Part shown: one piece after another, positions 8,013-16,006 of the stretch
Numbering within the stretch: the stretch's first letter is position 1
How the letters are laid out: every line of letters starts with the position of its first letter
Virus record (IMG/VR): IMGVR_UViG_3300048573_000149
Coordinates: 1 to 36,922 of that record
DNA: 36,922 bases
Source: a virus
Direction: 5' to 3' (one strand)
The notes under the pieces: model-generated
Told to the model about the DNA's origin: nothing
The model's database searches: none
Seen by the model: the letters and a program-made list of their open reading frames with translations, nothing else
Program-made: the position numbers and the translations under genes

Positions 8013-8041
8013 ATTATACTACAGAAAGCCCCAAAGGGCAA
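8013..8041 (-). promoter_or_regulatory. Candidate second promoter between capsid and endonuclease genes
   Basis: Minus strand: TTGCCC (8036-8041), 17-nt spacer, TATAAT (8013-8018). It overlaps the weak hairpin after the capsid gene. The predicted start (about 8006) is the first base of the UUCG hairpin, so the RNA would begin at that stem. Confidence 0.5.
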
Positions 8042-8044
8042 TCA

Positions 8045-9058
8045 TCAGTTAGAAGTTGTTAATTGAATAACAGCTTGTGGGCGGCGAATCAAGTTCAAAA
8101 AGTTTGACTCAGATTGAAGTAGGATTTCGCTATCCTTAGGGTCTTTGTAGCTAAACACGTAAGCAGCTTCACCCAAAGTATTCACATGAGAAAATTTATT
8201 CGCTGGGCTAAAATAAGTCAAGAACATGTCAGAAGTACCTTGTGGTAGCATGTAAGCTTCACCAGCAGGAATCAAAGCTGTACCGTTGTAGGAACCACGG
8301 TATTCAATGTAAGTCACACCTGAATGCACGAAACGGCGATATAGGCCAGAACCTAGACGGTTACGTAGTGGCTCTTGAGTGCTAGTGTAATACTTGTAAG
8401 CTTCTTTAACAGTAGCGTGGTTAATTAGCTTACCGAAGAATGCTGGAGAGCATAGTACGATAACTTCATTAACTACTTCACCGCTTTGGATGTTATCCTG
8501 AATGTGCGCGATACCTTCTTCTGACTTAGCTGTTAGGTCAGTGGTAGAAGTACCGAGTACGAAATCGATAGACTTACGTGTGATACCGAAATCAGTGTAA
8601 AAGTTGCCAGCTACAGTGCCGTTAGGAGCATAGATAGCGCCAGCAGTGATAGCATAAGCACGAGCAGCTTCTAGGGTGACAGCGTGGTTCATACGGATAC
8701 GCTCTAGCTTACGAGCGATAACGGCAGCTTCAGTTTCAGCTTGATCAGCAGAACCGTAAGCACGTTTACCTTGAATGTCTTCAGGTTTGACAGAATCGTC
8801 AAGTGGGAAATGGGCGACTGGGAATGAACGGAGTGAACGGGTGTCGTTCTTGTTTACGTTGTTGCGTTCGCCACGAAATTTATCGGTGATTAGACCGAGA
8901 GTACCTTCGCTGGATTCAACGGTAACGCTGTGTTGGGATACGCCTTCTTCACGGAAGATACCTAACTCTTGGATCAAACCCCAAGCGTTTGGGATGAGCA
9001 AAAGTTCTTCTGTGTAATCGACTAGCTCAAATGGTTTTTCAAAACTACGAGTTTGCAT
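8045..9058 (-). CDS. Major capsid protein, lambda gpE-like
   Basis: 337 residues, matching the size of gpE-family capsid proteins. The start has FEKPFELVDYTEELLLIPN, then WGLIQELGIF; the middle has TLEAARAYAITAGAIYAPNG; the end has LNLIRRPQAVIQL. These are the usual conserved parts of Phage_cap_E proteins as I know them. AAGGAAATTATA lies ahead of the ATG. The downstream double hairpin terminator agrees with very high expression. It follows the gpD-like decoration gene, as in lambda (D then E). Confidence 0.93.
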   Translation of the reverse strand: MQTRSFEKPFELVDYTEELLLIPNAWGLIQELGIFREEGVSQHSVTVESSEGTLGLITDKFRGERNNVNKNDTRSLRSFPVAHFPLDDSVKPEDIQGKRAYGSADQAETEAAVIARKLERIRMNHAVTLEAARAYAITAGAIYAPNGTVAGNFYTDFGITRKSIDFVLGTSTTDLTAKSEEGIAHIQDNIQSGEVVNEVIVLCSPAFFGKLINHATVKEAYKYYTSTQEPLRNRLGSGLYRRFVHSGVTYIEYRGSYNGTALIPAGEAYMLPQGTSDMFLTYFSPANKFSHVNTLGEAAYVFSYKDPKDSEILLQSESNFLNLIRRPQAVIQLTTSN

Positions 9059-9096
9059 TATAATTTCCTTATTTTATTGTAGGTGTCTATCAGATA

Positions 9097-9492
9097 TTAA
9101 ACTGCATCGTTGCAGTTAATACCTTTAGCTTCTAGAGCAGCGTATACAGCAGCTTTTTCAGCATCTAGGTTGTATGTAGCGTCTAGAATTAGACCATCTT
9201 TAGATACAGTGGCTGGACCTTTTACTAAGCATAGAACTTTAGTATCGGTAGTAGCAGCAACGGTTTGTTCAACCATTACGATTGCATCAGCGACTTCTGA
9301 ACCATCAGTTGCAGTTTGTACAGCGATTTTGTACTTACCGCCTTCTGTAACTTTACCTAGCACAGTACCGGGAACTAGAGTAGCTGCAGTGCCGTTATAA
9401 GTAACAGCTAGACGGCAGTAAGCAGTCTCAGGGAAGAGTTCTTGTTTGACAACGTTAGAAAGACGTTTTGCTTCTGTTGCGATTAGTGGCAT
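9097..9492 (-). CDS. Head decoration protein, lambda gpD-like
   Basis: 131 residues. TLVPGTVLGKV, a Val/Ala/Thr-rich beta part and GPATVSKDGLILD are typical of the HDPD (gpD) family, which trims the capsid surface and strengthens it after DNA packaging. AAGGAAATAAA precedes the ATG at 9492. It lies directly upstream of the capsid gene. Confidence 0.87.
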   Translation of the reverse strand: MPLIATEAKRLSNVVKQELFPETAYCRLAVTYNGTAATLVPGTVLGKVTEGGKYKIAVQTATDGSEVADAIVMVEQTVAATTDTKVLCLVKGPATVSKDGLILDATYNLDAEKAAVYAALEAKGINCNDAV

Positions 9493-9508
9493 TTTATTTC
9501 CTTAAATA

Positions 9509-10726
9509 TTATTTGGCTTGCTTGGCTTTAAGTAACTTTGCCACAGCAGATTCTTTAACAGCAGGTTCTTCTTGAGTAGAAGCACCCTTTTCTACGAACA
9601 TCTCAGATGTTTCTACGGTTGCTACCAGTGCTTCAACAGCAGATAGGAACGCATTAAAATCATCCTCGGATTCTAGTGCCAGTGCAGCCTTAGCGATTGC
9701 CTGTACTTTGCTTTCGTCTTTCACGATAGCTTTAACTTTTTCAGTTTTTGCTTTATTCACAGCTTCTTTTTTCTCAGCTTCAAATAGAGCAATTGTTTCG
9801 AGAGCTTTTTGTAGTTGTACCTTCTGCTCGTCTAGAGCTTTTTGCACAAGTTCAAACTGAGCTTTTTCAACGGTTTCGACTTTTACTTCGTCTTCCATCT
9901 TAGATTTCTCCAATTCTTCTTTGTTAACAGAGGTAGACACCCCTTCAATATTCTCAACGCCAGCGTTTGTTGAGGTATCATTACCGTCTGCAATAGCAGC
10001 AGGTGCAGATTCTTTTGTTAGAGATTTGGATACTTTGCTGAGTGTTCCAGCTTTGTGACCAACCATTGTGTCGGTAGGTTTACCATCTCTATATAACTTA
10101 ATCATGACAGCAGGATTTTGTTCAGTGCCATTTAAAGTAAATTCTGTATTAGGTACTTGCATAGAACCATCATTTACGATCTTGGTAACTTTACCTGTTG
10201 CCATACCACCGCTGGAATTCCATGAAACCATGTCACCAACTTTAGGTTTATATGCTTTTTCTAACTGTGTGAATGCTTTTTCAATTTGTTCTTGATCGGT
10301 CAACATAGCCAGATATTCTGTTTCATCCAAGGTAGATAGTACGTCAGCTAGACTATCAGCTTCATGTGCAGACTTTAAAATCTCAAAAGCTTCCATCTTA
10401 GATTGAATGTAATCTTCATAGCTTTCCATTGATTCATACTCTTCAGACTCAGGCTTCTCATAACCCATCATACGAGCTAGGATTTCAACGTCATCGCCGT
10501 AGAGTGAGAAAAATTTACGTAGGAAATCTGGTAACTCCATAGTTACTCGAACTTGTTGCATCTTTTCAATGAACTCTTCACTAAAGTTATTAGACTTTAA
10601 AATAAGCGCATAGTCGTGACCGTTTGCAGGGCCAGATTGTTGTTTGCTAGTTAGAGCTACATGTGCTCCTTGCTTTTCAAAACTAATATCAGATAGCTTT
10701 CTTTTAGCTTTACGTTGTGTTGCCAT
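9509..10726 (-). CDS. Capsid scaffold-like protein with a TUDOR-like (DUF2945) insert
   Basis: 405 residues. The C-terminal part (about 270-405) is a highly charged helical, coiled-coil region, as in scaffolds. Residues about 160-225 contain KVGDMVSWNSSGGMATGKVT then a short beta stretch ending TMVGHKAGTL, which resembles the HVA1/DUF2945 TUDOR-like domain. The helical N-terminus has acidic repeats (PESEEYESMESYEDY). The ATG (10726) shares one base with the protease stop (TAATG), so the protease and this protein are coupled. In this gene order (portal, protease, scaffold, decoration, capsid) a scaffold or scaffold-fusion is expected. A role for the TUDOR-like part is unknown. Confidence 0.7.
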   Translation of the reverse strand: MATQRKAKRKLSDISFEKQGAHVALTSKQQSGPANGHDYALILKSNNFSEEFIEKMQQVRVTMELPDFLRKFFSLYGDDVEILARMMGYEKPESEEYESMESYEDYIQSKMEAFEILKSAHEADSLADVLSTLDETEYLAMLTDQEQIEKAFTQLEKAYKPKVGDMVSWNSSGGMATGKVTKIVNDGSMQVPNTEFTLNGTEQNPAVMIKLYRDGKPTDTMVGHKAGTLSKVSKSLTKESAPAAIADGNDTSTNAGVENIEGVSTSVNKEELEKSKMEDEVKVETVEKAQFELVQKALDEQKVQLQKALETIALFEAEKKEAVNKAKTEKVKAIVKDESKVQAIAKAALALESEDDFNAFLSAVEALVATVETSEMFVEKGASTQEEPAVKESAVAKLLKAKQAK

Positions 10727-11520
10727 TATTCATCCTCTTCGATTGATTCGACAGATGCTAAAGCACCAATACTCAAACCATTGATTTCACCAGACTTGAT
10801 TAACTCCCAAAGATCATCATCTAAGGCTTGAATAGTAGCTAACCAAGTGCCCTTTTTTACGAATTTATCACCCAATACAAAATCAGTTGGGCAGCAGTAA
10901 CTCTCGCAGAACTCAAAAGTATCTGTTTCAACTAAGTGAAATAGATTAGCTTTCATGCAGTATTTATTGAAGTTTGTCATTGCTTTACGAACTTCAGATT
11001 CATTAGTTACATCACCATGAAGATCGACTTCATCAGGAACCATAACTATAAATGTAGCTTGCTTTAGCTCTTCGTCAACAGCTTTAGTAATCGGAAGTTT
11101 AACTCCCGGTAACTCATCTTCAGTGCTTAATTCCACGTCAGTAATGTCTTTAGTGTAGGACTTTACGATACCTTCTTTTTTCAGAATGCTACGTGCCCAT
11201 GCGAAACCTGCTGATCCGCCCCAAGTTAACCATGCGATGGTTCCCGCTGTTGCGCCACCGTCTGGCATTTTCTTTTTAGGTTGGTAGTTCTTCTCATGCC
11301 TACTGAAGAAGCTATACATTCGCTTAACAGTGTCTAAGCTGAGATTGCCCTCTATAATATCTCTCGCTCTCGCCACACCGGACCCAATACCTTGTTTTCC
11401 AGCTTCACGAGTATCTAATCCACCTCTGCCATATTTCTCACGTAAGGCTAAACCTCTTCGTGCATTATTTCGCATTGCATCTGTAGGAGCATAGCTTTTA
11501 GTTTTATTAATTGTTTCCAT
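10726..11520 (-). CDS. Prohead maturation protease, XkdF/S78_2-like
   Basis: 264 residues in two parts. Residues 10-110: AMRNNARRGLALREKYGRGG and GSGVARARDI, RMYSFFSRHE, IAWLTWGGSAGFAWAR, an accessory domain often found on phage head proteases or portals. Residues 130-262: ATFIVMVPDEVDLHGDVTN, FHLVETDTFEFCES, WLATIQALDDDLWELIKSGE and NGLSIGALA, the XkdF (peptidase S78_2) pattern, with a probable catalytic His in FHLVET and Ser in GLSIG. It should cleave scaffold and capsid during head maturation. Confidence 0.85.
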   Translation of the reverse strand: METINKTKSYAPTDAMRNNARRGLALREKYGRGGLDTREAGKQGIGSGVARARDIIEGNLSLDTVKRMYSFFSRHEKNYQPKKKMPDGGATAGTIAWLTWGGSAGFAWARSILKKEGIVKSYTKDITDVELSTEDELPGVKLPITKAVDEELKQATFIVMVPDEVDLHGDVTNESEVRKAMTNFNKYCMKANLFHLVETDTFEFCESYCCPTDFVLGDKFVKKGTWLATIQALDDDLWELIKSGEINGLSIGALASVESIEEDE

Positions 11521-11550
11521 ACTATTCCTATTTAGCGCAATATAAACATA

Positions 11551-11579
11551 ATTATATCACAATGTTGCTAATAAATCAA
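11551..11579 (-). promoter_or_regulatory. Promoter for the protease-scaffold-decoration-capsid operon
   Basis: Minus strand: TTGATT (11574-11579), 17-nt spacer, TATAAT (11551-11556), TGA before the -10. The -35 lies in one arm of a 10-bp perfect inverted repeat (11573-11582 with 11620-11629) that fills the gap after gene 11638-11910, so the same repeat may form an RNA hairpin ending the upstream transcript. Confidence 0.78.
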
Positions 11580-11637
11580 GTGAAATATTTATTATTCATA
11601 TATTAATGCACAATAATATCACTTGATTTTATTTAAG

Positions 11638-11910
11638 TTAAACTTCAGATACTTCTTGAGTAGTAACTAGTATTAGATTAGCTTTTTGTAATCCTGCGTC
11701 CAATGCTCCAAAGTAAACTTTGCGAGGCCAATTAACATCGTTACAGATAGTATCTAATTCAGTATCATCAAAATAACCATTAGTTAAGTAGTGAGTGACT
11801 GGTAGTTCTCCAGTAGCAGATGCAGGTGCTGTAAAATACTCAGGAAAAGCAGCTTGCGCCACCTCCTGATCTGCTGCAAGAACCACTACGGTTGCTAGTG
11901 TTGAGTTCAT
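11638..11910 (-). CDS. Hypothetical structural-region protein
   Basis: 90 residues, mildly acidic, with no recognised motif. It starts MNSTLATVVVLAADQEVAQA after AAGGAAAATAA. It sits between the GC-rich lectin-like gene and the head protease. The C-terminal part reads VYFGALDAGLQKANLILVTT. No function is claimed. Confidence 0.65.
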   Translation of the reverse strand: MNSTLATVVVLAADQEVAQAAFPEYFTAPASATGELPVTHYLTNGYFDDTELDTICNDVNWPRKVYFGALDAGLQKANLILVTTQEVSEV

Positions 11911-11950
11911 TTATTTTCCTTATTGTTTTTACTGATGTTACTATTCATGG

Positions 11951-13693
11951 TCAAGCGAAAGCCCTAGTTTTTGAGTTGATGTATGCTTCCCCAGCCGTGA
12001 TCTGCGCTGCGGTAGATGCTGCGCCACGGGCGATTGAGCCGTAGTCGTGGCCGTTGAACGGGACGGTGGTTCCGGTACGCATGTAGAAGTAGGCAGGGAA
12101 GTTGCCATAGTTGCCTGCACCTTGGTCACCTGTGGCCTGTGAAACCTGAGCGCCGTTAATGCGTAAAGTGTTGAGGTCGCCTGAAATGTTACCAAGGCCT
12201 GTTATTACAGAAGTGTTAGGAGCGGTATAGATTGAACTTCTTGTGCCCGCCGCTTGCGTTGCAAAAGAGTAAATGTTGCCATTACCAAGCCATGTGTAAC
12301 GGTCTGGGGTAATTGGTGCAAACACCGAGAAGCCGCCTGACGCCCCACCAACACCAAGTTCTAAAAGCACCGCACTTTGCGCATCACTCAACTTCCGCAC
12401 CCCCTGCCACACGGTCATCTTGTCCGTAGCGGTGAAGTTGATGCTGTTGGTCTGCATGAACTGATTTGAGCCGTTGGGCTTGATATAGACAGGAAAGCCT
12501 GTGCTGTCGTAGTCCGTGCTGGTGTTGACGCGCTGGTATGCGGGGAGGCCTACGCCTTGGTTGGTGGGCCGGAGGTCTGCACCCCAGATGTAAGAAAATT
12601 CACCGGCTGTCTCATTTGACCCATTTGACCCCAAAGAAAATCGAATGGTGTGTCCAGAAGTAATTGGAACAACCATCCGCACGACAAACCAGCCATCTGC
12701 GCCAGCGGTCACGGTTGCGCCGGTGCTGCCATTTACATAAGTTATTACACCATTATCCAAATTTACTGCAATTGCTAGCAGAGTTGCACCAGCAGTGATA
12801 CTTCGAATCTGAAACCTATTCATGTCATTTGCACCGCTCCCCTTTTTGATTCGAGCGGTTGCAATTATTTCTGTCGCAAGAACGGTTGCATCTTGGCGCA
12901 TTTCTGTTGATGCGCTGGCGGTGGCCTCAACTTTGTCTGCCGTTAAAGTCCCATCAGGTGCGACTATTGCATTTGCAGTTACCGTGACGTTTGTCTTCGT
13001 CCAAGCCGCATCATTAAATTCCTCAGTCTTGGTCAGCAAGTTTACCCGCGCAGATACCACAGGGCGGTTTGCGCTGGTGGACTGGAAGCGGTGGTTGCCG
13101 GGGAGTTCTTTGACGGAGATGTTGTCGAAAATGGCCGTAAGCCCTATCACGTCTCCAGCTTTCAGCGTTATATATGTTGTCGCTGTAGTCGCAAGAAATT
13201 TGATTTTATAGCTGCCGTCTACTGTTGTTTGATAGTATACGGCGTTGTCTATCGAAACCCCAATTCTTACAGATTCAACTGCCGTACCACCGCCAAATGT
13301 GAATTGAGCTTCGTACCAAGTGTTTGCGACTGTTGTTACAGCTTGTGAAGCGCGAGATGAAACGCCTGCTGCGGTTACTACTAATTTTCCGTCTGAAACG
13401 GACAGCGTTGAGCTACTCGGCGTCCACCCCGTAGTCCCGTTGCTGAAGTCACCATTCGTCACCAACTCAGGCCCAAGCACCAACCCCTTGCTCAAGTCCA
13501 GTTGCAACCCCACAGGCTGCTCTACCGCTGTTACAGGCGTGGTGCCTGCTGCGTCTTGGAAGAGGGTTGAGAAGTTCGATGGGTCATACCACCAGCCCTG
13601 CTCACCGTTGGCAAACAGAGCTTTGATTTTACCTGCAAGCGATAATCCACCTGCTTTTGGTCTATTTCGCAATAAACGATCTATTGCTCTCAT
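11951..13693 (-). CDS. Large beta-rich, lectin-like structural protein, probably acquired
   Basis: 580 residues. The start has KAGGLSLAGKIKALFANGEQ then GWWYDPSNFSTLFQDAAGTT, followed by two Thr/Ser/Val-rich beta-sandwich-like parts (about 75-195 with ELVTNGDFSNGTTGW, and 215-370 with LLTKTEEF). The C-terminal 200 residues resemble a concanavalin A-like or LamG-type fold (GLPAYQRVN, MTVWQGVRKLSD, PFNGHDYGSIARG). From memory such proteins occur in betaproteobacterial prophages. GC content is clearly higher: hand counts give 34/60 and 31/60 at 12361-12480, against 13/60 at 14401-14460. It may bind carbohydrate on the virion, as a head fibre or receptor-binding part. Function is inference. Confidence 0.7.
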   Translation of the reverse strand: MRAIDRLLRNRPKAGGLSLAGKIKALFANGEQGWWYDPSNFSTLFQDAAGTTPVTAVEQPVGLQLDLSKGLVLGPELVTNGDFSNGTTGWTPSSSTLSVSDGKLVVTAAGVSSRASQAVTTVANTWYEAQFTFGGGTAVESVRIGVSIDNAVYYQTTVDGSYKIKFLATTATTYITLKAGDVIGLTAIFDNISVKELPGNHRFQSTSANRPVVSARVNLLTKTEEFNDAAWTKTNVTVTANAIVAPDGTLTADKVEATASASTEMRQDATVLATEIIATARIKKGSGANDMNRFQIRSITAGATLLAIAVNLDNGVITYVNGSTGATVTAGADGWFVVRMVVPITSGHTIRFSLGSNGSNETAGEFSYIWGADLRPTNQGVGLPAYQRVNTSTDYDSTGFPVYIKPNGSNQFMQTNSINFTATDKMTVWQGVRKLSDAQSAVLLELGVGGASGGFSVFAPITPDRYTWLGNGNIYSFATQAAGTRSSIYTAPNTSVITGLGNISGDLNTLRINGAQVSQATGDQGAGNYGNFPAYFYMRTGTTVPFNGHDYGSIARGAASTAAQITAGEAYINSKTRAFA

Positions 13694-13696
13694 GAT

Positions 13697-14134
13697 TTAT
13701 GCCTTGTTGAAATAAACAACTTGAACGTTTGTTGTAGCACCACGAGCAATTAGTTTAACGGCGGCAAGGCTAGTGTCTACATAGTAGAATACGCCATCAT
13801 CAATGCGAGAACCTACGGATGCAGTTGGGGTGGTGCCGTCTAGTGTAATACTTACTGCGCTACCATCTGCTTGAATACTAGCAGCTACAGCACCCGTAGG
13901 AACTGTAAGAGTAACCACTGCTCCTGTAGTGACACTAATAGTTTGGCGACCTACGCATGTTCTTGTATTGATTGAAATAGGGATAGGATTACCTGTATCA
14001 TTCGTGATTTCAACTTCAGAACTAATTGTAGCTGTAGCTGTTGTTTGTAAACGACCAATTGAATCTACTCTCAATGGGATGACTTGATCTGCTTGACCAA
14101 CTTGCGTAAATACGCCTTCAATTACTGTACTCAT
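13697..14134 (-). CDS. Small beta-rich structural protein, putative
   Basis: 145 residues, Thr/Val/Ile-rich, no membrane segment. It starts MSTVIEGVFTQVGQADQVIP. The middle reads GAVVTLTVPTGAVAASIQAD and the end VQVVYFNKA, the look of a small virion beta-sandwich protein. It lies three bases from the next gene, with which it is probably co-translated. No family is recognised. Confidence 0.6.
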   Translation of the reverse strand: MSTVIEGVFTQVGQADQVIPLRVDSIGRLQTTATATISSEVEITNDTGNPIPISINTRTCVGRQTISVTTGAVVTLTVPTGAVAASIQADGSAVSITLDGTTPTASVGSRIDDGVFYYVDTSLAAVKLIARGATTNVQVVYFNKA

Positions 14135-14157
14135 GATTTTTCCTTAATATGTTTTGT

Positions 14158-15558
14158 TTATAAATTAATCTGACTTACACGCAATGTAGCAGAAGGTGTT
14201 GCTGGTGCAAATGCAGTATTTGCAGGAGCGTTGATTGAAATAGCTGTATCACTTACTGCGTACATTAATTCAAAATAATCGTTGATTTGCATACTGACTG
14301 AAAAACTCCAAGAAGGTACTAACTCTACACCGTTACCAACAATAGTAACTTTAGAAGTACTTCGCGGCATGTCTACACCGTTCTTTCTAGCCCATATGTA
14401 AATTACTTTTTGTGATGAATTAGAAGATGTTAATTGCAATCTAAAATCAAAAGAATAAAGACCTGCATTATCTGTAGTGATCTTATTTTGATCAACTACT
14501 CGTACACCACTTGAAATATCTGTGTTTTCAAAGTTTACTTTATATGCAGTGTTAACAGAAAGTGCTGTTTGTGTGACAGAACTTGAAAATACTCCATAAA
14601 ATAATCTAGGAAATATTACAGGTCTTGCTAGAATAATACCTTGCGTTGCATCTGCTTTTAAAACTGCAGCTACTGAAATTACAACATTAGGTGCAGTGGG
14701 TTGAACACTTGTCATCTTTCCCGGTAGAGTAGGATGTGCCCAAAGTAAAGTACCTTTTTGCCAAGTTTCACCTACATCTGATCCAGTTGTATTAAGATTG
14801 CGTACTTTACCTAAAATAGTAGCTCTACCTCTTTGACCGGGAATAAGAGTATTAGTCAATACACCGATAATATACAGTGAAGGCACACTACCATCTGCAA
14901 GTAAAGGAGAAGCTTCAGGAATTTCTTCTAAGCTTACACCTGAAAATTTTACAACAGAACCATTGGGTAAAGTGCTACTTGTTTTATTAATAACTTCAAT
15001 ATATTGTTCAAGACCAACTTGCAATACTGAACTATCACCTTGCACAATATCTAAACAATCTTCAAATTCATTCCAAGTAAGCATACCGGGAAGATAATCT
15101 TCTGAGGTGTAATTGGCTGTGGTGTTCATCTGCACATGATCGAATACAGGGTTTACACTAACTCCGATTCTTTGATCAATGTGCTGTTCTACAGCTTTAC
15201 CTTTGGTTACTACTCGCCTACCATCGGACATTAGAATCACGAGATGACCTTGTGCATCGAATTCTGCAGCTTTTACTGTAGCGGCTATGGGTAGATCATT
15301 TTCAGCCTTAGAAACCATCTCAAAAGGGCTTGTATAGCTTCTTAGTGATTCTACATGTGAAGGAAGCTTAGGTGCTTTTACTTTTGCAGGTTGATTTTTA
15401 CGTTCTTCTATTTTTACTGCGTTAGTTCCAGCGAAGATTGATTCTTCTTTTGAGTATCCTTTGTCAAGAGAAGCATTGGCCACCTTTGCAAATAACTCCC
15501 TTAATTTTAAAGATTTACTCTTCATGGAAGCTGGCAGGTTATCTGCAGACCATTGCAT
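14158..15558 (-). CDS. Structural protein with ChaB-like N-terminus and C1q-like C-terminus
   Basis: 466 residues. Residues 5-52 (DNLPASMKSKSLKLRELFAK then GYSKEESIFAGTNAV) resemble a ChaB-type helical domain seen on phage head-region proteins. Residues 160-310 contain MLTWNEFEDCLDIVQGD and QYIEVINKTSSTLPNGSVVK, typical of virion proteins near the capsid. Residues 330-466 read as a jelly-roll like C1q/TNF domain (TALSVNTAYKVNFEN, AGLYSFDFRLQL, INDYFELMYAVSDT). It is probably a head fibre or decoration. AAAAGGAGAAAAT precedes the ATG. Confidence 0.65.
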   Translation of the reverse strand: MQWSADNLPASMKSKSLKLRELFAKVANASLDKGYSKEESIFAGTNAVKIEERKNQPAKVKAPKLPSHVESLRSYTSPFEMVSKAENDLPIAATVKAAEFDAQGHLVILMSDGRRVVTKGKAVEQHIDQRIGVSVNPVFDHVQMNTTANYTSEDYLPGMLTWNEFEDCLDIVQGDSSVLQVGLEQYIEVINKTSSTLPNGSVVKFSGVSLEEIPEASPLLADGSVPSLYIIGVLTNTLIPGQRGRATILGKVRNLNTTGSDVGETWQKGTLLWAHPTLPGKMTSVQPTAPNVVISVAAVLKADATQGIILARPVIFPRLFYGVFSSSVTQTALSVNTAYKVNFENTDISSGVRVVDQNKITTDNAGLYSFDFRLQLTSSNSSQKVIYIWARKNGVDMPRSTSKVTIVGNGVELVPSWSFSVSMQINDYFELMYAVSDTAISINAPANTAFAPATPSATLRVSQINL

Positions 15559-15571
15559 ATTTTCTCCTTTT

Positions 15572-15604
15572 AAAACAACAATAACCCTGAGATTTACTCA
15601 GGGT
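15572..15604 (-). terminator. Hairpin terminator downstream of portal/endonuclease genes
   Basis: Minus strand: a perfect 8-bp stem ACCCUGAG/CUCAGGGU (15604-15597 with 15591-15584), loop UAAAU, then UAUUGUUGUUUU. It lies only about five bases after the predicted start of the promoter at 15616-15644, so it can also act as a 5' hairpin of the next transcript. Confidence 0.7.
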
Positions 15605-15615
15605 ATTTGTAAACT

Positions 15616-15644
15616 ATTATAGCATATTAATCTGGTTAATTCAA
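15616..15644 (-). promoter_or_regulatory. Promoter for the 14158-15558 operon
   Basis: Minus strand: TTGAAT (15639-15644), 17-nt spacer, TATAAT (15616-15621), TGC before the -10. The -35 overlaps the stop codon of the GIY-YIG gene 15641-16006. Confidence 0.8.
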
Positions 15645-16006
15645 GATAAATTGTATTTACATTTTCTATTGATTATTTCAATTGCTGATTTTGAAAGTTT
15701 ACCACCTTCTACAGTGTTCCATCCCATATATTCAAATGGTCTGAGCATTCGTTCAAGTTCGTATGCTTGTTTTACACCGCAAACACACAGGCGAGTTCTT
15801 ACAATCGAATTTATTCCGTGTTGTGCAAAAGCTAAATGCATCGGATTATAAGGATTGTAAGAACTCTTAAATTTGTTACAGTGCTCTCTAAAGCGAATAT
15901 CAATCAAGCGAGTAGTTACACCAACGTATCCTTGTGTGAATACGTCAGTGTCATTCTTTAGATGTAACCAATATACAGCAGCTACTTTTTCAGTATTATG
16001 CAGCAT
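15641..16006 (-). CDS. Small GIY-YIG endonuclease
   Basis: 121 residues, only the nuclease domain: VYWLHLKNDTD (GIY strand), GYVGVTTRLIDIRFREH (YIG strand and catalytic Arg), KQAYELERMLRPFEYMGWNT (catalytic Glu region, then the Asn-containing C-terminal end). There is no DNA-binding tail except a short SKSAIEIINRK end, so target choice may depend on another factor or be lost. Its start overlaps the portal stop by 11 bases; it therefore lacks the leader RNA seen at the other three late-region genes. Confidence 0.85.
   Translation of the reverse strand: MLHNTEKVAAVYWLHLKNDTDVFTQGYVGVTTRLIDIRFREHCNKFKSSYNPYNPMHLAFAQHGINSIVRTRLCVCGVKQAYELERMLRPFEYMGWNTVEGGKLSKSAIEIINRKCKYNLS

Noticed and set aside
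11941-12195. An 84-codon frame overlapping the end of the lectin-like gene
   Set aside because: It lies wholly inside 11951-13693 in another frame, in GC-rich DNA where shadow frames are common.
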